In this document: positions 47,799 to 58,800 of the stretch, piece after piece
How the letters are laid out: each line of letters opens with the position of its first letter
Numbering within the stretch: position 1 is the first letter of the stretch
Source of the DNA: Oryzias latipes
Taxonomy: Eukaryota; Chordata; Actinopteri; Beloniformes; Adrianichthyidae
Length of the DNA: 64,000 bases
Direction: 5' to 3'
Assembly (NCBI RefSeq): GCF_002234675.1
Contig: NC_019866.2
Coordinates: forward strand, 25,200,031-25,264,030
The notes under the pieces: generated by a model
The model's database searches: none
Seen by the model: the letters and a program-made list of their open reading frames with translations, nothing else
Told to the model about the DNA's origin: nothing
Program-made: the position numbers and the translations under genes

Positions 47799-47880
47799 GG
47801 CGGCTGTGGTGCAGTGGTAGGGCGGTCAACCTCTGATTGAATGATTGCAGGTTTGATTACCGTTTTTCACGCCTATGTGT
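47799..47880 (+). repeat. tRNA-derived SINE head
   Basis: GGCTGTGGTGCAGTGGTAGG matches a pol III A box (TGGTGCAGTGG) and GGTTTGATTACC, 28 bases later, matches a B box (GGTTCRANNCC). The spacing fits a tRNA-like promoter. No cloverleaf with intact acceptor stem is seen, so this is a SINE rather than a tRNA gene. Confidence 0.6.
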
Positions 47881-48679
47881 TTCTTCTTTACCTGAGTTCT
47901 TAAATGATTTTTTCTCAGACGCGGTTTGTTTTGTGTTTCGGTGGAATACCTTCCGCCTTCATCAGGTGGTGGTGATGGGATGTCTTTAAAAACAGATGAT
48001 TGACTGAGGCGGACCTGTCAGACTTTGACAAGTGACTCCGCCCCTTGATGTCCGTTTTTGCTGGAGGATGTTGCTGCAGGACCTGTTTGAAGTGACGGTG
48101 GAACCATTCTGACAGCGTCTCGCGGTGAAGCAGATCAAACTATGAGGATGAAACATTCTGATGACGGTTTTCACCTGTTATTGTGATGGGGGGGGGGGGG
48201 GGGGGTTACTGATCTGCTCCTCCACAGTCATACAGACATCACAGCAGTGACCGACTGGTTCCACATGACCCAAGTCCACTAACCGGACACTTTGGTGAAC
48301 TTCAGACTGATTTATGATCTGGATGAAAGGAAACTTTGTGTTGTGCCACAGAGAGGAGAGAAAAACCAAAACACAACATCTTTAACAGTGACACACACAC
48401 TATTGTTTCTTACCAACACTCTGAACTTGTAATGCGCGTCACAAAAGTCCGTCCAACCCAGTCCACACATGTCAACAACACATAGACCTGTTTCTCATAG
48501 AGCGTGCACCTGTGTTCTCCATGGATGGACCTTTGACCCCTCCTCAGACACACCTCTGCATGTCTATTTGAGCTGCAGCTGCTTCACGCTGCAGCCAGCG
48601 CTCCATCGGCGGGGGCTCAGGTAAGTCAGTTCACCTGGATGCAGGTTTCTGCGGCCGCCGTCTGGAGGCTGTTCTGTAA

Positions 48680-48880
48680 CCCTGGTCTATCCTAGGCACT
48701 TTAACATTGGGAGGTGGGTCATCTAGACCCACTAGACAGAGCTCTGAACCTTTTTTCTTCAATGATTTGTGATCTTCACTGGTGTCCATGGATGACATGA
48801 AATCTTTCCACCTTTATCCACCTTTGTCATGGTAGGGAGAACACGTCAATGCAAGGGGGGGGGGGGGGGGTGTCACTGGG
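48680..48880. mobile_element. TTAA-type MITE copy 4
   Basis: It starts CCCTGGTCTATCC and shares the core (TCATCTAGACCCACTAGACA, ACCATGACAAAGG in inverse). The right flank is TTAG. It includes a G16 tract near 48,855-48,870. Confidence 0.75.
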
Positions 48881-49079
48881 TTAGAACATCACATGTTCCA
48901 GAAGAAAAGTGTCCCTTTCTGTCATCATGGACCGGAACGGTCTGAAGTCCCAGACCGGTTCGGACCGGCTCTACACCAGAACGAACCTGCTCTCCGAGTC
49001 ACGCGCGCGTCACCGCGCTGGATCGTGGGTCCCTCAGAGAATTTTTTATTTGATTATAATTTATTTTTACATTTTTTCA

Positions 49080-49760
49080 AATGAAATGTTTTCGGTTCAT
49101 TTATTTGTTCTGTTTGTCCCGCCGCAGCCCCCCCATGCGCGCGCATCGCGTGAAGGCTGCCGGCGGGACGGAAGCAGCCCCGCCTTTCCTGTTCCGTATC
49201 TCTCACGAACAGCCGTGCGTGTTCACGAGGTGCGGGGAGTCGCGTTCCCGCGCACAAATACCGGCTTGAGCCGGAAAAGAGCTGCCAAAGCCGGCAGCAG
49301 ACGCAGAGCGGACAAAAGATGCTCCCGGTCCCCCCCCGCCTCAGACCGGTACCGAGCGGCTGCTGACGGACCCCCCCGGAGCCGCAGCATCCCTCCCCCC
49401 CAACACATTTGCCGCCGTTTCCAGGACAGGGAAATGACGGCGAGATAAAAGAGGAAGCCACGTTGCTGCGAGGCCGGTGAGTGCAGACCGGAGACCGAGC
49501 CTCACCGGCTCCCGCCGCCGGGATGCAGGTCCCCATCCCGTCTCCTCTGCGGGACCGTCCGCGTGCGCGTATCGTAGTGCTGAAAAACCGTTCAGAGTTG
49601 TAAAGTCCGGTGTCGGTTTCCGCAGTTATCATCTTTTATTCAGGTGAACCCCGCAGCCTCTGACGTCACCACTCAGAGAAAATGCGGGGGAAACCGCTGA
49701 AACTAAACCGGTGAGTTTCGCCGCACGAGGCGCCGCTGCTGCCTCTGCAACGCTCATAAG
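49080..49760 (+). promoter_or_regulatory. CpG-rich promoter and probable noncoding exon 1 of slc16a6
   Basis: High G+C and CpG from about 49,100 to 49,760, with a strong donor-like CCGGTGAGTG near 49,474 that could end a noncoding first exon spliced to the acceptor at 50,153. Frames of 179-192 codons on either strand here are typical of a CpG island and are not called as genes. Confidence 0.5.
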
Positions 49761-50162
49761 CGGCTCACCGTCGGTTTCTATTGAAGCTAACGCACTGCAG
49801 CGCGCGTGCGCACATGATGCTTCAGACAGTTTCTATCCCTGTCTGTTGCTATAGACATGTATGTTATTCTGCAGACGTAAATGACCTGCAGAATAACAGC
49901 TGGAGTTTCCAGACTGTGCGTGTGTGGGGGTTGCGCACGCGCGCAGACTCAGTTCTGCATTCTTATTGTTCGACCGAACATAAAATTCAGCGAAGCTGCT
50001 TTCTAACATGAGCGCAGCAACACTGCCCTCTGGTGGTCACCGTGAGAACTGCAGAGACGTCCACAGATGGAGGATCTTGGATCAGACGTGCAGCTCTGCC
50101 GTCATGCTGCAGCTCACCAACATAACGGCCTTCTCCTCCAACCTCTCTTCCAGGTTGCAGCC

Positions 50163-52710
50163 ATGAAGGTGCTGAAGATGAGAGGCTGCCTGGGCCCCAA
50201 CGTTTACCCGGCGGTGCCCGATGGGGGCTGGGGCTGGGTGGTGGCGGCGGCCTTTTTCCTGGTGGAGGCCAGTACCTACGGGGTCGTGAAGACGCTGGGC
50301 ATCTTCCTCCAGGACCTCATGGAGGAGTTCGGAGAGAGCAACAGCCGTGTCTCCTGGGTCATCTCCATCTGTGCCTTCATCATGACCTTCACCGGTTAGT
50401 CCCTCTCGCCGCGTGACAGACTCCGCCCCCCACCCACATGGACCACAGCTGTGTGTGATGGCGTGTAGGGATCCTGTCGGTAGAGGCCACGCCCCTGACC
50501 TGTCCTCCGTTTCTCCTACAGCTCCTTTGGCCACAATGCTGAGCAACCGCTTTGGCTTCCGCCCCGTGGTCATGATGGGGGGCTTCCTCACCTGCTTGGG
50601 GACCATCTCATCCGCATTCACCAGCTCCATCAAGGACATGTACATCACCATAGGCGTGATCTCAGGTAGAGACGCTTCCGTTCCTCCACGCTGACAAACC
50701 GGGCTTGGTTCTTACCGGGTGAAACAGCCGTTCAGTGAACTGAAGGGACTTCTAGCAGTGTTGAGCAAAAGCCACTTCTAAAAACACGGAGAGGCGCCGC
50801 CTGGCGGACATCCTGACCGACAGACGGCGTTGAAACGCTCATTCCTGTCAGAAGGGGAATGGCTGAGGTTGAAAGCCAACGCTCACTGCTAGCTCTCCCG
50901 CCGTAACAGCATGTCTGCCCGTGAATCAGAGCGGCGCTAACCCCCCCCCCCCCTCCTCTCTCCCCGTCTCTTTTGTCTTTACATGCCTTTTGTCTCCCAG
51001 CAGCCGCTGTAGCAAAGCCGTGTCCCCCGGATCAGCCCGCCGCCGCCTTTGGCAAAGGAGTGACCTGACTCTTTGACCCCTAGCCATGCAGTGTTCCTAC
51101 CATGCGGGCCAGTGGCTGTCACGTCCTCCTGTCTTTGTCGTTTTCAGGGTTTGGGTACTGCCTCTCCTTCCTCCCCACCGTCACCATCCTGGCGCAGTAC
51201 TTCTGCAGACGCCGCTCCCTCGTCACCGCTGTGGCGTCGTCGGGAGAGTCGTTTGCCGTTTTTGCATTCGCTCCAGGTACGTGTGGGCGTGGTGGGGGTT
51301 GGGGGGGGGGGGGTCGAGGCCGTCTCTGCTGTACGCGCCCCAAACACCAGTTCTGGAAGGTTCGCATGCCCTTTCTGTCCAACGAGCAGATTGGTCTTTA
51401 AATCGTCTCACGATAAGCGCGCAGGACGGAGTGGGAGGGGCTTCCTGGCGTGCAGATCTGTCACTGACCGTGCTGCTGCGTCTCTGCAGTCTTCTCCAGG
51501 CTGAAGGAGGACATAGGCTGGCGCTACTGCCTGGTCATCATGGGCGTCATCCAGGCATCCATCATCAGCTGCGGGCTCCTCCTTCGTCCCATCGTCATAG
51601 AAACCGTGAAGGATGCAGCGTCCGAGGCAGACGCTGTCGCCCAGAGCGACTACGAGCTGGAAAACGAGCAAACGTGCACCTCTGTGGACTCCGCCCTGTC
51701 TAGGGGCTCCGAGGACTCCGGGGTCCCTTCCTCTGCCTCTGATGAAGACTGGGGGTCGGAGGAAGCGAAAACCAAGGCCCTGATGGCACAGCAAGAGCAG
51801 GAAAGGCCCCGTTCCCCCCCTCCAAGCCCCTCCTCAGAAAAAGAGGGGAGTTTCCTCCCAGACTCAGAGGCCGGTCCTCTAAAGCCCCGCAGCCCCAAAC
51901 TCCTGGACTTCTCCGTGCTCAGAGACGGCGCCTTCATCTGGTACTCGCTGTTCGGCCTGTTCGCCACCCTGGGCTTCTTTGCCCCCCAGCTCTACATCAC
52001 CGAGCTGAGCAAGAGCCGAGGCGTGCCTGTGACGGCGTCCTCCTGCATGCTGTCCGTCATGGCGGTGGCTGAGATCGTGGGCCGCCTGTCCATCGGGGTG
52101 GTGCTGGACAGAGCGCGCTGCAGGAAGACCCTGGTGGTCCTGGGCTGTGTGGTCCTGCTGTGCCTGGTGCTGGTGGCCTTCGCCGTGGTCTGGGAGTTCT
52201 GGGGCCTGGCGGTCTGCTGCGCCCTCTACGGCTTCTTCCTGGGCACGGTGGCCTCCACCCACATCCCCTTGCTGGCCGAGGAGGACGTGGTGGGCATCCA
52301 GAAGATGCCGTCCTGCGTGGGGGTCTACGTGTTCATCCAGAGCTTTGCTGGGCTGGCCGGCCCCCCCCTGGGAGGTACGTCCACTTTGTGGCTGCCCTGA
52401 CTGACGCCCCCTGGCACTGCTCACTCCCATTCCTCCATTCTGTTTTGCAGGTGTCCTGGTGGATGTGACCAAAAACTACGGCGCCGCTTTTTACTCCTGT
52501 GCGGCCGGCATGGGACTCAGCGCCGTCTGCCTGGCTCTGGTGGGCGTGGCCAAGTCCAGAATGTGCCAGAGGCGGCTCCGACGGGAGCAGAAAGATGAAG
52601 AGCAGGAGGAGAAACTGTCTCGGTGCAGCGACGATTCAGACTTTCTGGAGTTGGACTTTGGCCCGCGGGGTGGTCCGGCACCGGGTCTGCGAGACCCGTC
52701 TGTGATCTGA
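50163..52710 (+). CDS. slc16a6: SLC16A6 (MCT7) monocarboxylate transporter family, complete, 5 coding exons
   Basis: A twelve-helix major facilitator protein; zebrafish Slc16a6a exports beta-hydroxybutyrate from the liver. Exons: 50163-50394, 50522-50665, 51148-51276, 51490-52374, 52451-52710. Phases join into 549 aa (human about 523). MCT signatures are visible: PDGGWGW at residues 19-25 entering helix 1, and [19 protein letters not shown] in helix 5. The large cytoplasmic loop between helices 6 and 7 is Ser/Pro/Glu-rich ([23 protein letters not shown]). Helices 7-12 include [45 protein letters not shown] and [17 protein letters not shown], which match SLC16A6 specifically. Exon 1 follows the acceptor TCTCTTCCAG, so the ATG at 50,163 is used. 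It sits downstream of wipi1 in the same orientation, as the pair does on human chromosome 17. AATAAA lies at 53,432. Confidence 0.95.
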
Positions 52711-53252
52711 GCCCAGAATACCAAAACAGAATGGCTGCTGCTCTGAAGCAAAGAGACCAAAATCCTTTCCAGCCCTGAAGACGGCAGGTTGTGGAGGCCA
52801 GTGTCCCACCAGAAGTTTACCTCTGTGTTAGTTCAACCATGACGGACAGCTGCCCCCCCCCCCTCCCCCATCACATTTTCCTCTGGTTCCTTCAAATACC
52901 AGCAGATTCGGTTTGTTGGCTTTGGGCTCTGCTTTCACCCGCAGTGACCCCCAGAGGACCGTCAGTCCTGCTGCAGGGGAACACGCACTGCTGCTAAACG
53001 TGCACGCTGCACCGTGCACGTGTCCTGGTGTGTAACCCTGTCATACTGCAGCAGATCGGCCCGCTTGGACCACCTGATCCCACCACAGACGCCCGTCTGG
53101 CTTCAGCATGTCGCTCCTGAGTCTTTATGCAACAAGGTGGAAAAAGCCCCCCCCCCATGCCGCTCCTGCAACCTCTGCAGCACAACCAGACCTGAGATCA
53201 GTCCACAAACCGCTTTATGGTGGAAGGCAGGCGCCTGTGTTTGGCAGCGGAG

Positions 53253-53345
53253 CCGCCATCAGTGTGTGAATGTGTGAGTGAATGGGTCTGTGACTGTAAA
53301 GCGCTTTGTCCTTGTAGGAAGAAAGGCGCTATACAAGTATACGCC
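53253..53345 (+). repeat. Fish repeat tail in the slc16a6 3' UTR
   Basis: GTGAATGTGTGAGTGAATGG, TGTAAAGCGCTTTG and GGCGCTATACAAGTATACGC with CCATTTACCATTTA form a very common teleost SINE-type 3' module, here inside the 3' UTR. Confidence 0.65.
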
Positions 53346-53431
53346 ATTTACCATTTATATCTTGTCTCCTGATGATTTTTTTAAATAGCAGGTTCTTCCA
53401 TGTCTGTTTCACTGTCATCACTTCATTTTGA

Positions 53432-53437
53432 AATAAA
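53432..53437 (+). terminator. Poly(A) signal of slc16a6
   Basis: AATAAA about 720 bases after the stop codon, followed by a GT/T-rich stretch. Confidence 0.65.
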
Positions 53438-53744
53438 TGCTTTCAAATGTCAACAGCCTTCGTTTATTTATTAAGTTATTCCACCATTGTTAGGAAAATA
53501 GTTAAAAAGAGTAAAAAAAAAACAATCTGAAGCTCATCAAACCCGTTTCACTTCATTTCTTTCTAGCACGTTTCAAATTATTCTGCATAGTTTGAAACTG
53601 CTGACATCACATTATCTACAACTGCATCAGTGAGATGATCCTACATGAAGCCAGACTTGGTGGCTCCTACCGGGTTGCTGTCCGTGAGAAACGGCTCTGT
53701 GTGAAGGTTGCAGACCTGATGATCGGATCAGATGAGGAACCACA

Positions 53745-53884
53745 GCAGCTTCAGCCACTCGGCAGCTTCAGCCACTCGGCAGCTTCAGCCACTCGGCAGC
53801 TTCAGCCACTCGGCAGCTTCAGCCACTCGGCTGCTTCAGCCACTCGGCTGCTTCAGCCACTCGGCTGCTTCAGCCACTCGGCTG
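53745..53884. repeat. 17-bp minisatellite, 8 copies
   Basis: Eight tandem copies of CAGCTTCAGCCACTCGG at exact 17-base spacing (the TTCAGCCACTCGG core begins at 53,750, 53,767 and so on to 53,869). The first five units begin CAG and the last three CTG. Because 17 is not a multiple of three, the repeat opens several frames and creates repetitive false peptides. It lies between the convergent slc16a6 and gna13 ends. Confidence 0.92.
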
Positions 53885-54381
53885 CTGGTAGGAGTTGGCC
53901 AAAGCAAACAGGTGGGATTCCAGGTTGGATGCAGCTGTACAGACAGCAGGGAGAAACCTCCAGAAGAAGCGGACTCTAAAAGTGACCGTCTCCTGTCAGA
54001 ACACGTCACCGCTGTCTTCCAGCTCTCGTCCAGAACTCCAGAGTTCTTCTCTGTCACTCAGACCTCCTCATACAAAAGCTGGTAAGACGTCTGAGTGACA
54101 GATGGAAGCACAGTTCCGTTAGGAAGGGTAGAAATGAGAGACGAGAGCAGACTGCTCCAAGTGTTGGACAGGTGCTTCTTTGGGGTCTGAACCCCCCAGT
54201 TCAGACGGAGGGGGCTTCGACACACAAGACTCAAAGAGAGTTCAGGAAACCAGAGACCCAGCTAACAGCCTCAACGCTTCCCCAGGTCTTTTCCCTGTGA
54301 GGGGGGTGGAGCCAAGACGGCGGCGGCACACCTGGATCAGAAGTCCGTATGCAGAGTGAGACATGAAGGCGTTAAAAAAGG

Positions 54382-54387
54382 TTTATT
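54382..54387 (-). terminator. Poly(A) signal of gna13 (candidate)
   Basis: AATAAA on the minus strand 1.5 kb beyond the gna13 stop, which would give a long 3' UTR (about 55,888-54,370). The intervening DNA has no competing gene. Confidence 0.4.
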
Positions 54388-55888
54388 TACATCAGGTTTA
54401 TTGGAGTAGATGGTCAGACAGCATAAGTTAACGTGAATACTGAAGCTCCTTCAACTGAACACTGAAACGTTGTGAAGAAAGTGTTTTGTTCGTTTCAAAT
54501 CATTTTACAAACAGGAGGCGCCGTCATCAGGAACATTTGGCAGATCCTTTGGTGGAGACCGTTGGAATACCGTGGCGTTACCGTGGCGTTCACAGAGTCC
54601 TCCGTGGAAGGACACTTTTGGAAAACAAAGTTAAAAAAGAAATCTATAGAAAAGAGGCAAACTGGAATACGGACGCACGCCGTGGCGCCACGTCTGCACG
54701 TCCTTCAGAGTGAAAACGCTCTGAGCTCCTGGTCTGGAAGGACCCGGGAACAGAAAAGTCCGGCCCGTCTCCTCCCCCAGTCCCCCCCCAGCACCGTTTT
54801 CTGCAGACTGCAGCTTGTTCAGCATCAGCTGAGACATCTGACATCATGGTGGGGGGGTCACGTGGGGTTAAGGCAGCCCTTCAGGTCTGAGGACACACAA
54901 CACTAGAGTGAGCCTGATGCAGAGCTGAGGAGACTCTGCCCCCCAGCTCAGCTGCACCCTACGGTATGGGGGCTGGCAGCTCCGCCCTCACAGTAAACGT
55001 GGACATATTCATGCACGAGCGGTGAAATCTGTGCGCTTTTAAAGTGCGGGAACATGGAGCAGCGTGCGCTGCAGCTGCGGGCGTACGTGCACGGCTGCGT
55101 ACGTGCACGGCTTCAGCTTCCATAACAGAGCAAGGAACACGCGTGTGTGAAAGTACAGGATGGAAGCATGAAGGGTGCACGAAGCCCTGACTGACAGCTG
55201 ACACCCTAAAGGGGGGGCAGAGCCTTTCTGTTTGCCATGGGGGCAGCAGAGCAGGACCCTCTGTCCCCCCCTGGACCGCCGTCTGTCCCTCCAAACCCCA
55301 ACATGTGAGCAGCCGGAGCCACGGGGGCAGCGGGGGTCTGCATCCTGAAGGCACCAAGAACAGCAGACTGTCATCATCCGTCAGGTCAAACACTTATTCT
55401 GTTACGGGATCATGGAATGGATGGAACAGATGCAGATCTGCTGCTGCAGGCGGGGGTTTGTCCGCTACAGAGTCACTGAGCTGCTGAAGGGCGGAGTGGC
55501 CCCACCCAGGAAGGACCAGCACGCATCTCCAGCCGCCCCCCAACAGCTTTTATGGGCTGTCATAAACCGCTATAAAATATAAGTTAAGGGAAATGATTAG
55601 AAAGGTGAGAGAAGAATTCCTATGGTGTCCATCCCCCCCCCCCCCCCCCTCTACGTCACCAGAGGCACTGAAGCAGAGTTAAAGCAGAAAAAGTTCCTCC
55701 ATGAGATACTGGACCCAGCACTGAAGGTGGGGGGGGCCCCTGTGGCTACAGTCACGTGGTAACAGGAAGTCTGAGCTCTTGCCCACTGAGGGGCAAAGTC
55801 AGCCTGAAAGAAGGCGAGGGGGGGGCACTGCGGCGGTAGTGGCTTTAATACAGAGTTTCAGCTCAGAGGCCCTCTGGGGGGGGGCACC

Positions 55889-58800
55889 TCACTGGAGCAT
55901 CAGCTGCTTCAGGTTGTCGTGCAGGATGGTGTCCTTGACGTCCCGGAACACCAGCCGGATGTTCTCCGTGTTGATGGCCGTGGTGAAGTGGTGGTAGAGC
56001 GGCTTCTGCTGCTGCTCGCGGCGCTTTTTATGAAAACACTCCACCAGGAAGTGCTGGACGTCCAGCAGGCTGGAGGGCTCGCCCAGGAAGTCGGGGAAGT
56101 AGTCCTTGATGGAGACCTGCTTGACCTTCTCCTCCAGCAGGTCTGTCTTGTTGAGGAAGAGGATGATGGAGACGTTGTTGAAGACGCGGTTGTTCACGAT
56201 GGTCTCAAAGATGTTGAGGGACTCGCTTAGCCGGTTGGTCTGCCGGTCCTCCATTAGCACCTGGGGGGAGGGCAGTGGGTTAACTCCCGGTGGAAACCAT
56301 CGGCCTCATTTCTAGCCTCTGTCCTGCAGGTCCAGATCTCCGTCTGGATCCACAGCCTCTGAACTTTGGCTGCTTTCCTGCTCACCTTCGGCTACACCTG
56401 ATTACCACAGCAGTGTGTCTGGAGGTCAGGAACCTCCGTCTGATGTTTGATGGCCTCAAGTGTTTTCCTCACCTGGTCATATTCAGAGGATGAGACGAGG
56501 AAGAGGATGGAAGTGACAGAGTCAAAGCACTCGAACCAGCGCCGCCTCTCTGAGCGCTGGCCGCCGACGTCCACCATCTTGAAGGGCACGTTCTTGATCT
56601 CAAAGTCGTACTCGTGGATCCCCTTGGTGGGCTTCCTGGCCAGGAGGATGTCCTGCTGGCTGGGAAGGTAGTCCTGCACAGCCAATAGATTAGCTTAGAT
56701 AGCTTCAATAGATACACATCTAAAACCGTCTGCAAACCAAAAGAGGATGAAGACAGAGGGAGAGACATGTGGAATTCATTTAAGAGTCCAGGTTAGACCT
56801 GAGTGTGGATTCTGTGTGTGAATAGAAAATGGACCATTCTAGACAGACCGTACCACTCAGTGGAAAGGAGGCTATTCTCAACGACATATGAACTCGCTAC
56901 GTTTATAAAAGAACTGAAACACAATCGGTAGGAGGTAAATAAAAGAGTCGAGAGTGGACGCCTCATCAGACGCTCCTCGCCACACATCACTGCCTTCTGG
57001 ACCAAATGTCCTCCGTTTGGTTTATCCTGATTCTTTTGACCTTCATGAAGGTCATTTACCTAACACTTTTTTTGGGGTCTAGATGACCCAACTCCCAATG
57101 TTAACGTTTCTTCAAGGCACTTTACCATTGGGAGTGGGGTCATCTAGACCCACTAGACAGTGCTCTGAACCTTTTTTCTTCAGTGATTTGTGATCTTCAC
57201 TGGTGTCCATGGATTACATGAAATCTTTCCACCTTTATCCACCTTTGTCATGGTAGGGAGAACACCTCAATGGAAGGGGGGGTCATCTGGACCCCATAGG
57301 ATAGCATATGGTGTAAGCGATGGACGTCAGGATGCACAGATTTCCCCCAAAGAGACGCTGCTGTCCTCGTCCTCTCACCTCCTCACACTCAGCCTTTTCT
57401 GAAGTGCATTGGTTTAAAAGAGATGAACCGTCACGTTTTCACTTTGAACAACTTCAAGCTGACTTTCAGTAAAAAAGAACCGCGCCCAGAGCTGCAGCTC
57501 AGGCGTGTAGACGGCTGTCACAGGAAGCCGATTGGCGTCTGCTGCGGTTCACCAGCAACATGGAAGTATTCACGACACGCTTCTGTTTCACATCATCACG
57601 CTTCCTCATTAGGGAACATGCTAAAAAAAGACAGCAGAGCAGATGTGAGGGTTCAGGAGTCCTGCCAGGACGGAGGCAGGGAGAAGGTTTCCGTCCCAGC
57701 GGTGGGTCAGACGACCGAAGACGAGGAGCAGAGCATCAGAAAGCTTTCCTGCTTTGGGCTGTCCGCCCTCCGTTTCCTACTCTGCGTTAGAAGACATCAG
57801 TTTTACAGCTTCTTTCAAAGAGCTTTTTAACTTCTGTAACTATTCTGTAAATCAGGATATGCATGTATGTCAATGGAAAGGGTGTCCTTGTGATGCAGAG
57901 ATCCCGTCTTCTCTGCTCCTTCGTGGTGCTGGGATTCATCTGTGGGTTCATGCTGCTCTTTTCTGCTCCAAGCTGCTAAGAAGTCATCCGTCCTGATCTC
58001 TAAGGGAGCTCTTTAGCGGAGCTTTGCCACACACCACTCTGCAGTTATTGCTGCTTTAAGCTTTCTGCTCGGAGTCGGCATAAACTGTTTTCTGAAAACA
58101 CACAGACTAGTGCAAACATGGGGGGGGTAAGGCCTCCCCGCTCGTCCGCGGCCGTCCGTCAACTCCAAAAAAGTTATGAGGAAAGACAGGAAGACCGCAA
58201 TTTCACTTCTCCATTAAAGACTGCAGCGTTATCACGCCAGGCCTTCAGCTGGGGGCGGGACTTACCGACTGTCCGAGCCTGTCCAGATTATCCAGGAAAT
58301 ACTTCACCGACTCCCCCTGAGAAAAAACAAGAAGTTCTGTGAACCAATCACAACTCAAGTCCTTCTGAAGCACATGCCAGTCTCATGGGGAGGAGCTGGT
58401 CAATGACCTGAAAAGAGCTGCGTTTCCATGGTTACGGTGGATAATCCACCAAGACGACATGGTTTGAAATCATGTGTGGCACAGAGGGTTCCCCTGCTTC
58501 AACCAGCACATGACCAGGCCCGTCCAAAGTCTGGCAAAGACCATTTGGACGATGATCCAGAGGATCATGGGAGAAAGTCATGTGGTCGGATGAGACCACA
58601 GTAGAACTTTCTGGTCTGGATTCCCCTTAATGTGTTTGGAGGAAGAAGATTGATGAGTACAAACCCAAGAACAGCATCCCTACTGTGATGCAAGGGGGTG
58701 GGAGCATCATGCTATGGGGTGTATTTCTGCACACGGGACAGGACAGCTGCACTCTAGTAAGGAGAGGGAGACCGGCTCCGTGCATGGGGAGCTTTTGGGG

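Noticed and set aside
47799-47880. A functional tRNA gene
   Set aside because: A and B boxes are present but no complete cloverleaf with paired acceptor stem is seen; a SINE head fits better.
48909-49632. Frames of 179 (+) and 192 (-) codons upstream of slc16a6
   Set aside because: Mutually overlapping frames in a CpG island; no recognisable domain and no splice partner. Better explained as promoter and noncoding exon.
51879-52472. A 197-codon minus-strand frame in slc16a6
   Set aside because: Antisense shadow of the large exon 4; His/Gln-rich translation reflects GC-rich codon use on the true strand.
53635-54085. Repetitive peptides with SHSAASATR units
   Set aside because: Produced by the 17-bp minisatellite, which opens more than one frame.
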